A stretch of 64,000 bases of DNA. It comes from Nitrosarchaeum sp. (GTDB lineage: Archaea > Thermoproteota > Nitrososphaeria > Nitrososphaerales > Nitrosopumilaceae). Position 1 is the stretch's first letter. Each line of letters begins with the position of its first letter. The position numbers were made by a program, and so were the translations under genes. The notes under the pieces were generated by a model that had not been told where the DNA came from, ran no database searches, and saw nothing but the letters and a program-made list of their open reading frames with translations. Shown here piece after piece: positions 37,784 through 46,529 of this stretch. Location: assembly GCA_025699025.1 (NCBI GenBank), contig JAILWJ010000001.1, positions 292,488 to 356,487 of the forward strand, in the 5' to 3' direction.

Positions 37784-37904
37784 TTCTACATGTTTTTAGA
37801 GTAACAAAATATGACCTTCTACAGATGTGTCCTTTAATGCGTTATCTGGACTACATCTTCTCTAGAAATTAATAACACAAGTTTCCAATTCTATTGAATT
37901 CTCT

Positions 37905-38738
37905 TTGCCTGTGATTAATCCCCTTGATGTATTTCTATGGACTATTCGAAGAAATGAAAAAGATGTGATAAATCTGTACAATGCACTCTCTCCAGTGATG
38001 CAGCTTGCTACAGGCGGCTCTATGTTGAATTTTGGGATGTGGTCAAAGGAAATCAACGAACCACTATCTGCCCAAAACAACCTGTGCTCCTATTTTGGAA
38101 TTTTGTCTGAATTATCTGCTGCCAAAAATGCTGTTGATGTGGGCAGTGGATTGTCCTCTCCCGCAGTTTTTTGGACAAAACAATACCCTGAATTGAATCT
38201 GTATTGTGTAAATATCAATTATGGGCAGTTATTATATTCTGGAATTCAAAAAAACATTGATTTTCTAAACTCTTCTTCCACTAGACTGCCTTTTACTAGT
38301 AATTCAGTTGATCGTGTGATTGCCTTGGAATCTGCACAACACTTTAGACCTTTGGAAAACTTTATCTCCGAATCAAAGCGAATTTTAAAAAAATCCGGTC
38401 TGTTAATCATGGCCATACCTGTTACAACAAATACTTCGTCATTTGCAAAACTTGGAATATTGAAATTTACTTGGTCCTCAGAGCATTACTCTTTGGATCG
38501 TGTAAGAAAAGTAATACTCTCAAATGGATTTCAAATCTTGGATGAACAGTTGATTGGAAATAGTGTATATGAACCTCTGGCAAATTATTATCATAAAAAC
38601 AGAGAATTATTGCGAGAATCAATCCTTCAAAAATATTCCCCATATGTAGAATCTATACTTTACAAGTCTATTTTAAAAATGAAAGAAGCCTCCCAGAAAA
38701 AAATCATCGATTATGTTCTACTGAAATGTTCTTTATAG
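37905..38738 (+). CDS. SAM-dependent methyltransferase (class I)
   Basis: 277 residues, TTG start. SAM motif I is NAVDVGSGLSSPAVFWTKQ; motif II DRVIALESAQHFRPLENF; post-II SESKRILKKSGLLIMAIPV. Similar to small-molecule methyltransferases of the UbiE/sterol/gamma-tocopherol type. The substrate is unknown. Monocistronic, converging on the 38742 gene with 3 bases between stops. Confidence 0.88.
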   Translation: MPVINPLDVFLWTIRRNEKDVINLYNALSPVMQLATGGSMLNFGMWSKEINEPLSAQNNLCSYFGILSELSAAKNAVDVGSGLSSPAVFWTKQYPELNLYCVNINYGQLLYSGIQKNIDFLNSSSTRLPFTSNSVDRVIALESAQHFRPLENFISESKRILKKSGLLIMAIPVTTNTSSFAKLGILKFTWSSEHYSLDRVRKVILSNGFQILDEQLIGNSVYEPLANYYHKNRELLRESILQKYSPYVESILYKSILKMKEASQKKIIDYVLLKCSL

Positions 38739-38741
38739 TCA

Positions 38742-39866
38742 TCATACTCTGAGAATGTCTCTTGCGATGATGTTTTCTAGCGCACTCATATACTCTTTTT
38801 CTGAAATGTGTCCTTCAGAAAACCACATGGTCGTAGTTTTCCACCATTTTGGAATTGACATTTTTTCATAATTTATGCTCGGTTTATTTCCAAACATATT
38901 GGTGTCTAATAGTTGCGTCTTTTCCCATACTGTGATGATGTTTTTTTCTTCATGAGTTGATGATAGCAACAATCCTGTGTCCTTATCTATTATGATTGTA
39001 GTGTTATTTTCTGGATTTGTTGCAATTGCAGCAGATCTTGACATGTCTTTAAATGAATATACTGTATCCCCTATTATTTTGAAATCACCCTCTACTACAT
39101 CTCCTGTTTTAACAGGTACTGGAAAAATAAATTTATGATTTTCACAGCATATTTCTGTTAAATGGGTTTTGTATTGTTCATTTAAAAAAAACTCTTTTTT
39201 AATTATGTTTTCTCTGGTAGTGGTGTATGCTTCCACTAAAATTCCATTGTCTGATATTGATTTTATGATGTATTTTTCTGAAATGGTGTTGCCATATTTG
39301 TTAGTATAATGATATTTTGCAAAATCTTCTTCTTTTAAGCAAATATTCTCAATGCATTCTTTTACCCGTGTATCTATATTTGCCGGGGTTATGAGATCTG
39401 ATTCCAACATTGCTCTTATGGTGTATGCGAATCTTGCATCAGTAATGTCGCCATTGACCCACAAATGTGCATCGCTTTTTATCCATTGTGGCATTATATC
39501 ATATTCTCTAATGTGTCTCTCTTTGACACTCTCTGAGCTTCCCAAGTATTTCTCAATTATTGATATTAGTACTCTATCTCTTGCTTCATGTGTGCTTTTC
39601 CATGCAACATGTTCATACAGAATTGAACATGCTCTGAGGTTTGGATAATTTGGGTGTTGATCTACCAAAGTATCTAATCCTAGATACTCATATTCATCAA
39701 AATAAAATTCACAGAATTTTAAAATATCTTCTGTGGTTTTCACTTCAAAATTTGGATCATGTGCATATGCAAGAGGAACAAACAATGCAAAAGTCAAAAT
39801 AATTCCAATAATTGTTGGTCTCAATACTTGATGATCATTATTTTTACTTATTAACCCCATGTACAA
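38742..39866 (-). CDS. Exported protein with two separated W-rich modules
   Basis: 374 residues. Signal peptide IIGIILTFALFVPLAYAH at about 19-36. One degenerate W-module lies at about 122-160 (MPQWIKSDAHLWVNGDITDA...), the other at the C-terminus (IPKWWKTTTMWFSEGHISEK...). Between them is a beta-rich domain with C-C and C pairs. Two cysteine motifs (ICCENHK, CIENICLKEE) suggest disulphides. It belongs to the same module group as the genes at 15889, 40402 and 47581. Confidence 0.75.
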   Translation of the reverse strand: MYMGLISKNNDHQVLRPTIIGIILTFALFVPLAYAHDPNFEVKTTEDILKFCEFYFDEYEYLGLDTLVDQHPNYPNLRACSILYEHVAWKSTHEARDRVLISIIEKYLGSSESVKERHIREYDIMPQWIKSDAHLWVNGDITDARFAYTIRAMLESDLITPANIDTRVKECIENICLKEEDFAKYHYTNKYGNTISEKYIIKSISDNGILVEAYTTTRENIIKKEFFLNEQYKTHLTEICCENHKFIFPVPVKTGDVVEGDFKIIGDTVYSFKDMSRSAAIATNPENNTTIIIDKDTGLLLSSTHEEKNIITVWEKTQLLDTNMFGNKPSINYEKMSIPKWWKTTTMWFSEGHISEKEYMSALENIIARDILRV

Positions 39867-39958
39867 TTTCTGTCAAATTTATGACCAATGTGGAATCGAA
39901 TTATCTTGTTAGAAAACAGCTTCTTGAAAATTGACTAGGTTTTTATTTTTGGTACATT

Positions 39959-40357
39959 ATGTCAAGTCTGATGTCTGAGCATAATGGATCTAAACTGAAA
40001 TTGTATGGTGAAAAATGCGATGAACTCCTAAAAGAGTCTGAAATACGATTTGCGGGTATTGTGGATAAGGATGGCAAATTAATCTCTGGTGGTTTTAAAA
40101 AAGATCTTATTCCTTATGAGGGTGACGAAACCCGTTTACAATCATTTTTAGAATTTGTCTCAAAGGCTTCAATACGTAAAGAGTATGATGAAAGCCTTGG
40201 ACCGATTAATTACATTGCAGCACGTCGTGACAAGGCTGTTTTGGTAAGCTTTCCCTTTCCTATTACTCAGATTCTGCTTTTAATCTCTGCAGAGCCTTCT
40301 GCTAACATCGAAGTCTTGGCAAGAAAGGTAGTGGATATATTTACAGATGTCAATTGA
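39959..40357 (+). CDS. Thaumarchaeal small domain protein, paralogue B (DUF6659-like)
   Basis: 132 residues. Equivalent to the gene at 23487: IRFAGIVDKDGKLISGGFKK, then RKEYDESLGPINYIAARRDK and LLLISAEP. The two differ most in the middle helix. The start is ambiguous (ATG at 39959 or at 39971). It sits between two exported W-module genes. Function unknown. Confidence 0.65.
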   Translation: MSSLMSEHNGSKLKLYGEKCDELLKESEIRFAGIVDKDGKLISGGFKKDLIPYEGDETRLQSFLEFVSKASIRKEYDESLGPINYIAARRDKAVLVSFPFPITQILLLISAEPSANIEVLARKVVDIFTDVN

Positions 40358-40401
40358 TTCATTTATTGAATGCTTAAATTCTTAATTGTTGGGTTGACAA
40401 C

Positions 40402-41445
40402 ATGAATATCCTTTTTCTATGTTTCTTTTCTATTGTTATTTCGTTGTCTGTTGTCTCAGTTAATGCATCTATTCAAAATCTTGCTACCGATAAATCCCTC
40501 TACCATGATGGTGATGTTATACATATTTCTGGCAAAGTTGACTATGTTGAGACATCTCCTTTTGTAATTCTTCAAGTAATCACACCTGATGGAAGCGGAT
40601 TTGCTCATATTGATAATATTGTCCCAAATAATGATGGGACATTTTCCAAATCAATCCGCGCTGGAGGTGATACTTGGTATGAGAATGGAAAGTATATTGT
40701 AAAAATTTTTTATAATGGAAATCTTGAGAAAACCATCGAGTACGTAAAATCTCCAACTTCATCAAATACTCCAAAACCTTCTACACCCACAAAAGCCCCA
40801 TCAAATGACATATCTGAACCTGATGAGACTTTTAATGAAAATATTGGTACTGAAACTACTGTTTATACAGACATATTTGTTGAAAACCCAAAAATGCGAA
40901 TTCTCGGATACCCCTCATTTGATAAATCGCCACAATACTACATTGACCGATACAACAATGAACCTGAATATCGTTCTTGGTTTGATTCCCAGTTTCCGGA
41001 ATATTCCGTTACTGAAGTTGTAGGTTATACTCCCACTCACATTACAAACTTTCCATCTGGAGATAAATCGCCACAATACTATATTGACCGATACAACAAT
41101 GAACCTGAATATCGTTCTTGGTTTGATTCCCAGTTTTCAGGAAAAACAATCTATGATGTTTTGGGCTTTTCTACATACATCCCAGATTGGATAAAGACAT
41201 ATGCGCAGTATTGGGGTATAGGTGAAATTTCTGATCATGAATTTATGACTGGCTTGGATTTTATGTTGACAAATAACATTATCGTGATTCCAAATTTTGC
41301 GTATACTGAAAAAAACACCATAGGTGAAATTCCATCCTGGTTTAGAAACACTGCCCAATGGTGGTCTGACGATTTGATTTCTCAACAAGAATTTATCAAC
41401 TCTATAAAATATCTCATCCAAGAAGAGATAATTTTGGTTGATTAG
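40402..41445 (+). CDS. Exported protein with Ig-like domain, 47-aa repeats and two W-modules
   Basis: 347 residues. Signal peptide NILFLCFFSIVISLSVVSVN (2-21). Residues 25-110 resemble an Ig-like or bacterial-type beta domain (ATDKSLYHDGDVIHISGKVD). Then a Thr/Ser/Pro linker, two near-identical repeats (DKSPQYYIDRYNNEPEYRSW...) 47 residues apart, and two C-terminal W-modules (IPDWIKTYAQYWGIGEI..., IPSWFRNTAQWWSDDLI...). The whole suggests a surface adhesin or binding protein. Confidence 0.75.
   Translation: MNILFLCFFSIVISLSVVSVNASIQNLATDKSLYHDGDVIHISGKVDYVETSPFVILQVITPDGSGFAHIDNIVPNNDGTFSKSIRAGGDTWYENGKYIVKIFYNGNLEKTIEYVKSPTSSNTPKPSTPTKAPSNDISEPDETFNENIGTETTVYTDIFVENPKMRILGYPSFDKSPQYYIDRYNNEPEYRSWFDSQFPEYSVTEVVGYTPTHITNFPSGDKSPQYYIDRYNNEPEYRSWFDSQFSGKTIYDVLGFSTYIPDWIKTYAQYWGIGEISDHEFMTGLDFMLTNNIIVIPNFAYTEKNTIGEIPSWFRNTAQWWSDDLISQQEFINSIKYLIQEEIILVD
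40921..41136 (+). repeat. 75-bp near-identical direct repeat inside a gene
   Basis: 40921-40995 and 41062-41136 are 75 bases each, with one mismatch (C versus T), spaced 141 bp (47 codons) apart. The codons are almost the same base for base, so the repeat arose recently or is kept alike by gene conversion. Confidence 0.95.
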
Positions 41446-41484
41446 CTTGGAATAGTTTTAATTCTGTGAATTGTAGTTATTGGT

Positions 41485-41940
41485 ATGAAAGCAACATTTG
41501 GCGCGGGATGTTTTTGGCATGTTGAGGATCTCTTTAGAAAAACCAAGGGTGTTACATCCACTCAAGTTGGATATATTGGTGGTAAATTAGCAAATCCTAC
41601 ATATGAAGAAGTGTGCACTGATATGACTGGTCACGCAGAAGCCGTACAGGTGGAATATGATCCAAATGTTCTCTCTTATGATGTTTTGTTGGATTTGTTT
41701 TGGAATAATCATGATCCTACGTCATTAAACAGGCAGGGACCTGACATTGGAAATCAATACCGTTCTGCAATATTTGTTCATAACGAGGAACAAAAACAGA
41801 TAGCGCAAAAATCTAAAGAAAAGTTAGAAAGATCTGGGAAATTCCAAAAACCAATTGTTACTGAAATTACACCTGCCCCTGAATTCTACAAGGCCGAAGA
41901 ATACCATCAAAAGTATTTTCAAAAACACGGACTTTCTTGA
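41485..41940 (+). CDS. msrA: Peptide methionine-S-sulfoxide reductase A
   Basis: 151 residues. Active site [13 protein letters not shown] with the catalytic Cys, [35 protein letters not shown] and the C-terminal [12 protein letters not shown]. It reduces methionine-S-sulfoxide in oxidised proteins with electrons from thioredoxin. The gene is next to a convergent universal stress protein, both stress-related. Confidence 0.96.
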   Translation: MKATFGAGCFWHVEDLFRKTKGVTSTQVGYIGGKLANPTYEEVCTDMTGHAEAVQVEYDPNVLSYDVLLDLFWNNHDPTSLNRQGPDIGNQYRSAIFVHNEEQKQIAQKSKEKLERSGKFQKPIVTEITPAPEFYKAEEYHQKYFQKHGLS

Positions 41941-42384
41941 TTATTTTACTAGTAATACTGGAATTTTTGCTGTATGTATGACATAGTTTGATACACTTCC
42001 CAGAAACAATTCCTTGATTGCACCTCTGCCACGTGAACCCATAACGATCAAATCAAACTTGGATTTTTTATCATGTGCTAATTTTATGATGTTGTATCCT
42101 ATGTCTCCGCGCATTAGTTTTTCATTAAACACAATCCCGTTTTGTGCGGCAAGAACTTTTGATGCATTCATGATGTCTTTGATTTCTTTGTTATGTGATG
42201 CCTCTACAGATCCGACCTTTCCAAATTCTGAATGGGGTGGTATGTTTATTGAATAAACTCCAGTAATTGTTGCACTAAATTGCCTTGCAATGGAAATTGC
42301 CATTTCTAGCCCTCGCAATGAATTTTTTGATCCATCTATTGGAACTAGGATTTTGTTAATTTTCTTTTTTATCACAAACTGCAT
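41941..42384 (-). CDS. Universal stress protein (UspA family)
   Basis: 147 residues. Start KINKILVPIDGSKNSLRGLE and end MGSRGRGAIKELFLGSVSNY then IPVLLVK; the last is the G-x2-G-x9-G-S/T ATP-binding motif. It probably binds ATP and forms dimers. Stops of this gene and msrA are adjacent (1-base gap). AOA genomes carry many Usp paralogues. Confidence 0.93.
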   Translation of the reverse strand: MQFVIKKKINKILVPIDGSKNSLRGLEMAISIARQFSATITGVYSINIPPHSEFGKVGSVEASHNKEIKDIMNASKVLAAQNGIVFNEKLMRGDIGYNIIKLAHDKKSKFDLIVMGSRGRGAIKELFLGSVSNYVIHTAKIPVLLVK

Positions 42385-42503
42385 TTCTACTTGATCTTAA
42401 AAAACGTAGATATTTTGTTTGATTTTGGAATCTCAAAAAATGATAAAAGCATCTGATCGCTATATTTAGACATACTTATCTACCCTGTCAAGTCGACGCT
42501 AAA

Positions 42504-43304
42504 ATGGTGCAAGAAAATTTCATTCAAGTTGATGGATACAAGATCAGATATTTGGAATCGGGTAGTTCCAAATGCACTCTTGTTTTAATACACGGATTAG
42601 GAGCTTCAGCCGATAGATGGAATCGGGTTATCCCTGCATTTTCCAAAGACTATCATGTAATAGTCCCAGATCTGATTGGCTTTGGTTATAGTGACAAACC
42701 ATTGGTGGATTATACTCCTGAATTCTTTTCAGATTTTCTTGGAAAATTCTTTGATGTATACGGCATTGACAGATCTCACATTATCGGCTCGTCTCTTGGA
42801 GGTCAGATTACTATAGAATATGCTTATGCTAATCCCAAACGTCTAGATAAGTTGATACTGGTTTCTCCTGCAGGAGTGATGAAGCAATCTACTCCGGCAC
42901 TTGATGCATATATCATGGCTGCACTTTATCCAAATGAGCAAAGTGCAAAAAATGTTTTTGAAATGATGGAAGGTTCTGGTAAGGAAGTAGACAAAAAGAT
43001 TGTAGATGGATTTGTAGAAAGAATGCAATTACCAAATGCAAAATTGGCGTTCATGTCTACTATTCTTGGTCTAAAAAACGCCGATGTAATTACTCCAAAA
43101 CTACAATCAATACTTACCCCTACGCTGATAATATGGGGCTCTGACGATCCTGTGATCCCGATTCAAAATGCTGATGCATTTGTGTCTTCAATTAAGGATT
43201 GTAGGTTTTTTAGAATGGATGGATGTGGTCATACTCCATATGTTCAGGATCCTGTGACTTTTGTCTCTATAGTTCAAAATTTTCTTCAAAATAGTAGTGT
43301 TTAA
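42504..43304 (+). CDS. Alpha/beta hydrolase, possible PHA-locus hydrolase
   Basis: 266 residues. Oxyanion HGLGASADRWNRVIPAF, nucleophile elbow GSSLGG (Ser), acid in WGSDDPVIP, and His in GCGHTPYV. It resembles lipases and esterases such as BioH or MhpC. Because it directly precedes the granule-protein genes and PhaC, it may act as an intracellular PHA depolymerase, but substrate data are lacking. The promoter of the next gene overlaps its stop codon. Confidence 0.85.
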   Translation: MVQENFIQVDGYKIRYLESGSSKCTLVLIHGLGASADRWNRVIPAFSKDYHVIVPDLIGFGYSDKPLVDYTPEFFSDFLGKFFDVYGIDRSHIIGSSLGGQITIEYAYANPKRLDKLILVSPAGVMKQSTPALDAYIMAALYPNEQSAKNVFEMMEGSGKEVDKKIVDGFVERMQLPNAKLAFMSTILGLKNADVITPKLQSILTPTLIIWGSDDPVIPIQNADAFVSSIKDCRFFRMDGCGHTPYVQDPVTFVSIVQNFLQNSSV

Positions 43305-43307
43305 ATA
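43300..43307 (+). promoter_or_regulatory. TATA box inside the end of the hydrolase gene
   Basis: TTTAAATA spans the TAA stop at 43302-43304 and sits 24-31 bases before the ATG at 43331, the correct spacing for a leaderless transcript. Confidence 0.55.
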
Positions 43308-43330
43308 CCTATTATTCCCTACTGTTACCT

Positions 43331-43756
43331 ATGGCTGGTAATGAAAACCAATATGATCCAACAACTATGTTTAAAGATTGGATTCAAAAAAGTGGTCATG
43401 CCCAATCTGAATTTATGAAAAATTTTGGCTTGTTGATGAACAATCAAAATAGTCAAACATTCAACCCCTTGGAGACTTTGAAAGAAGTATCTGATACTGC
43501 CCGAAACACTCAAACTCAAATGATGCAAAACATGTCTTCCATTCAAAGTAAAAGTATGGATACGATGTTCAATATCGGACAGATGCTTCCATCTTTTATG
43601 AATTGGGGAGCTTACAAGACAACCATTGGAAGTAATGGGAGAATCTCTATTCCAGAGGCAGAACGTAATGCTCTTGGATTGGGTGAAGGTGACTTGGTCC
43701 AAGTCATTGTTTTACCAATAGCAAAAAAATCAAAAAATAGGGAGGTGAAAAATTGA
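43331..43756 (+). CDS. Granule-associated protein with C-terminal AbrB-type domain (PhaR-like)
   Basis: 141 residues. Residues 1-95 are an amphipathic helical, phasin-like stretch (MQNMSSIQSKSMDTMFNI). Residues 97-135 are an AbrB/SpoVT swapped-hairpin domain, TTIGSNGRISIPEAERNALG then LGEGDLVQVIV. In haloarchaea, the regulator PhaR is an AbrB-like protein that binds granules and DNA; here the two functions seem combined in one polypeptide. The downstream phasin gene overlaps its stop by 2 bases. The TATA box is at 43300. Confidence 0.78.
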   Translation: MAGNENQYDPTTMFKDWIQKSGHAQSEFMKNFGLLMNNQNSQTFNPLETLKEVSDTARNTQTQMMQNMSSIQSKSMDTMFNIGQMLPSFMNWGAYKTTIGSNGRISIPEAERNALGLGEGDLVQVIVLPIAKKSKNREVKN

Positions 43757-44181
43757 GTAAAAACGAACAGACACAAGTAAATCCAAAAGATCTATTTTCT
43801 GTATATCATCAAAACGTAGATAAATTCTTCAACGGTATCAGACAATCAGTACCACAATATCATCAGGCAATTACTAATGTGCAACAGGAATTCTTACAAG
43901 CATATGAAAACATTGTATCTTCAACCATAACATTACAAAAAGAATATGCAAAGAAAGCAGGTATTGCATCAAATATTCCTGAAGCTACACTAAAAGTAAT
44001 TCAAGACACCACAGAAGAACTCGTCAAGGCCGCATCAATCCAAAATCAAGTAACACTTGCAACAATTGATGCAACACAACAAAACATTAAAACCTTCAAC
44101 GACAACGCAAAATCATTTGCTGATCTAAACAGAAACATTCTACAATCTTGGATTTCAGCATTTACCACAAAGAACAACTAG
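43753..44181 (+). CDS. phaP: Phasin-like PHA granule protein
   Basis: 142 residues, wholly helical and amphipathic (QVTLATIDATQQNIKTFNDN), without cysteine or tryptophan clusters, as in PhaP phasins. TTG start at 43753 is preceded by the perfect GGAGGTGA site at about 43741-43748, which decides the start. It coats PHA granules. Co-transcribed with the AbrB-tailed protein; a T-rich terminator shared with phaC follows. Confidence 0.75.
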   Translation: MSKNEQTQVNPKDLFSVYHQNVDKFFNGIRQSVPQYHQAITNVQQEFLQAYENIVSSTITLQKEYAKKAGIASNIPEATLKVIQDTTEELVKAASIQNQVTLATIDATQQNIKTFNDNAKSFADLNRNILQSWISAFTTKNN

Positions 44182-44190
44182 TGGTAAATC

Positions 44191-44213
44191 TTATTTTTTC
44201 TTTTTTTCTTTTT
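44191..44213. terminator. T-rich terminator between phaP and phaC
   Basis: A pyrimidine tract (TTATTTTTTC, TTTTTTTCTT, TTT) lies 10 bases after the phaP stop. It serves plus-strand transcription. The phaC stop overlaps its end. Confidence 0.5.
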
Positions 44214-45276
44214 ATGATCTTTCAGATAGCCATTGTCCTAATTCCGGCAACACTTTCTTCTGCGATAACGAACTGGCTATCATTCCTACATGACCTGTGG
44301 GATATATCCTCAGAGTCTTATCTTGGCTTCCAACTGCATAGTGCAATGGCATGCTGCATTCTGGAGATACAAGATGATCTCCTACTGCAACTTGCGTGAA
44401 AAGCGGCATATCTATTTTCTTCAGGTCTATGTGGCTTCCACCGACAAACATTTTGTTTTGAATCAGTAAATTGTCTTGGTAAATGTCTTTGATCCACTGT
44501 TTAAATAATTCTCCTGGGATTGGCGGTGTGTCTCCCAACCATTTCTCCACTCTCAAAAAATTATCTACAAACTTTTTGTTATCTATGTTTTTAAAGAAAT
44601 TCACATATTTTTCAATCCCCTGCTCGAATGGTTTGAGTACTGAAAAACAATAATACATGAATTCTGGAGGCATGTTCCCAATTGTATTTACCATTTTTTC
44701 TACGTCTATGTGCTTTGCCAAGTTGCTGATCACTGTTGTATCTCGCCAGCCGTCGATTACTGGTGCAGTGGCAATGAAATTCTTTACGTTCTCTGGATGC
44801 AAAGCAGTATATGCTGTAGCAATTGTTGCACCGGTGCAGTATCCTTGGAGAGATATTTTTTCAGTTGAAGTCTCATCTTTTATGAATTCAACACAGCTAT
44901 CAAGATACCCATTAACATAATCATCAAAATCAAGATATTTGTCCATGCTTGTTGGACTTCCCCAATCCAGCATATACACATCAAACCCTTGCTCTAACAG
45001 ATTTCTAACCCAACTTTTTTCTGGATGTATGTCTAAAATATGATATCTGTTTATCAAAGCATACGAAATCAACAACGGTGTTTTGTGCTGTTTGTCTGTT
45101 AGTGGTTTGTAGTGCAACAATCTTGTTTTGTCAATTACCTGCGCAATCTCATGCGGTGTTACTTCTAGATTGATCTCATCGGGAGCTGCGACTAATTTTG
45201 GTGCATCTACGACATTTCTTGTGAATTTTAGAATTTCTTCTACTAGTTTGGGATCTATTCTTGTCTCTGATCTCAT
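44212..45276 (-). CDS. phaC: Class III polyhydroxyalkanoate synthase, PhaC subunit
   Basis: 354 residues. Catalytic Cys147 in GYCTGA (lipase-like box G-x-C-x-G), Asp300 in VAVGDHLVSPE and His329 in YPTGHVGM; the length fits class III PhaC (about 355). It polymerises 3-hydroxyacyl-CoA, most likely (R)-3-hydroxybutyryl-CoA, and needs PhaE. Its ATG overlaps the phaE stop (ATGA). N-terminal residues YMLDWGSPTSMDKYLDFDDY are also characteristic. Confidence 0.95.
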   Translation of the reverse strand: MRSETRIDPKLVEEILKFTRNVVDAPKLVAAPDEINLEVTPHEIAQVIDKTRLLHYKPLTDKQHKTPLLISYALINRYHILDIHPEKSWVRNLLEQGFDVYMLDWGSPTSMDKYLDFDDYVNGYLDSCVEFIKDETSTEKISLQGYCTGATIATAYTALHPENVKNFIATAPVIDGWRDTTVISNLAKHIDVEKMVNTIGNMPPEFMYYCFSVLKPFEQGIEKYVNFFKNIDNKKFVDNFLRVEKWLGDTPPIPGELFKQWIKDIYQDNLLIQNKMFVGGSHIDLKKIDMPLFTQVAVGDHLVSPECSMPLHYAVGSQDKTLRIYPTGHVGMIASSLSQKKVLPELGQWLSERS

Positions 45277-45842
45277 TTCTTATCTTCCTTTTTCTTTAAT
45301 TCTATTTCTAATTTTGTTACTCTTTTTTTGAGCGCATGTAATTCTTTGTATACTTCATCAATCTCTTCTTTGCTTGGTAAATTTGCCGATTGTAAGATTA
45401 CGTTTGATATGTTTGTCCAATGTTTTGTAAGTTCTAGTTCTTTTGACACAAGTTTTCCGTAATTTTCACCAAATTTTTCTGAATCAAATAGTTCTGTAAA
45501 ATCATTATCAAAAATATCAATCCAGATTCTCTTAAATGCCTCAAATTGTTCTACGTCATGAGGAACATCTGGTACCTTTTGATTTACTTTTTTTTGTGCA
45601 ACACTCCACGTATCAGAAAGCTGCTTGTAGTACTCAGTGTAAAATTTGTTAAACTCCATTAATTTTTCATTAATCTCGATTAACTCTGTGGCAATTTTTT
45701 TTGAACTTGTAGCAAATGCTCTCATTGGTCCAGTAGATGTAAGTGCCTGGGGCTTGCTTGCCATGAGGTGAATCAAGTCTGTCCAAAATAGCGATAGGTG
45801 TTTGTAATAATCTGTTATTTCTTTTGGAGACTGGGGGTTCAC
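45273..45842 (-). CDS. phaE: Class III PHA synthase, PhaE subunit
   Basis: 189 residues, GTG start. Helical protein with no catalytic motif, ending in a coiled coil (DEVYKELHALKKRVTKLEIE) as in PhaE. It forms a complex with PhaC. First gene of the phaE-phaC operon. A TATA-like element lies at 45867-45874, about 27 bases before the GTG, so the message is probably leaderless. Confidence 0.85.
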   Translation of the reverse strand: MNPQSPKEITDYYKHLSLFWTDLIHLMASKPQALTSTGPMRAFATSSKKIATELIEINEKLMEFNKFYTEYYKQLSDTWSVAQKKVNQKVPDVPHDVEQFEAFKRIWIDIFDNDFTELFDSEKFGENYGKLVSKELELTKHWTNISNVILQSANLPSKEEIDEVYKELHALKKRVTKLEIELKKKEDKK

Positions 45843-45866
45843 AACCTACTAGACATACAGATCGCA

Positions 45867-45874
45867 ATAAATAG
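45867..45874 (-). promoter_or_regulatory. TATA box of the phaE-phaC operon
   Basis: Reading the minus strand, TATTTATT lies 25-32 bases before the GTG start of phaE. Confidence 0.45.
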
Positions 45875-45933
45875 TTCGCTTGTTAATTTAGACAAATAGT
45901 ATATTTTGGTGATCTTAACCGTCTAAGAATGGT

Positions 45934-46359
45934 GTGGTAACTTTATCCTCTCAAAAGATTAGCTGGTCTGAAATTGAACTCTTGATCAAAACTCTATCTA
46001 AAAAAATCTTGGCTGTTGATAGATCTTTTTCAAGTATCTCTACTATTAGCCGTGGTGGACTAGTTCCTGCACGATTACTTGCAGATCATCTGGGCATTGA
46101 TACAATTTTTGTTGACAAGCCACGGATTCCTCTTGACTCTCTTTTTGTAGATGATATTTTTGATTCTGGTGATACTTTCAAAAAAATTATTCTAAAAATA
46201 GATGATCCCTCAAAACTTGTTTTTGCTACTTTGTTTGCTAGACGTGGAAAAAAATATCCTAGACAACTCATTTTTGCTAAAAAAACAATTGGAAATGAAT
46301 ACATCATTTATCCTTGGGATAAGTTGGAATACAAAAGACTCAAAAAATTTGGTATTTGA
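45934..46359 (+). CDS. Phosphoribosyltransferase
   Basis: 141 residues, GTG start. The PRPP-binding signature LFVDDIFDSGDTFKKI (two acidic residues then D-x-G-D-T) and the early STISRGGLVPARLLADHLG are those of type I PRTases (xanthine/hypoxanthine or Gpt-like). The short hood domain leaves the base specificity open. It stands alone, divergent from phaE. Confidence 0.88.
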   Translation: MVTLSSQKISWSEIELLIKTLSKKILAVDRSFSSISTISRGGLVPARLLADHLGIDTIFVDKPRIPLDSLFVDDIFDSGDTFKKIILKIDDPSKLVFATLFARRGKKYPRQLIFAKKTIGNEYIIYPWDKLEYKRLKKFGI

Positions 46360-46529
46360 TTTTTGTCTATTTCTGTATGTCTGTTTGATTTTGTCTCTGT
46401 ATGTTTAGTTTGTCGCCAACTCTTGTTTTCATAACTGAACATTTGATGCATATTCGATGATTTTTGGATTTTCAACAGTGTATATTCAGATCTGCTGATC
46501 TATTCATGCGTTCTTGTTTGTGTTTTTCA

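Noticed and set aside
40921-41136. Direct repeat considered as a mobile-element footprint
   Set aside because: It is in frame, lies within one gene and has period 47 codons, so it is an internal protein repeat.
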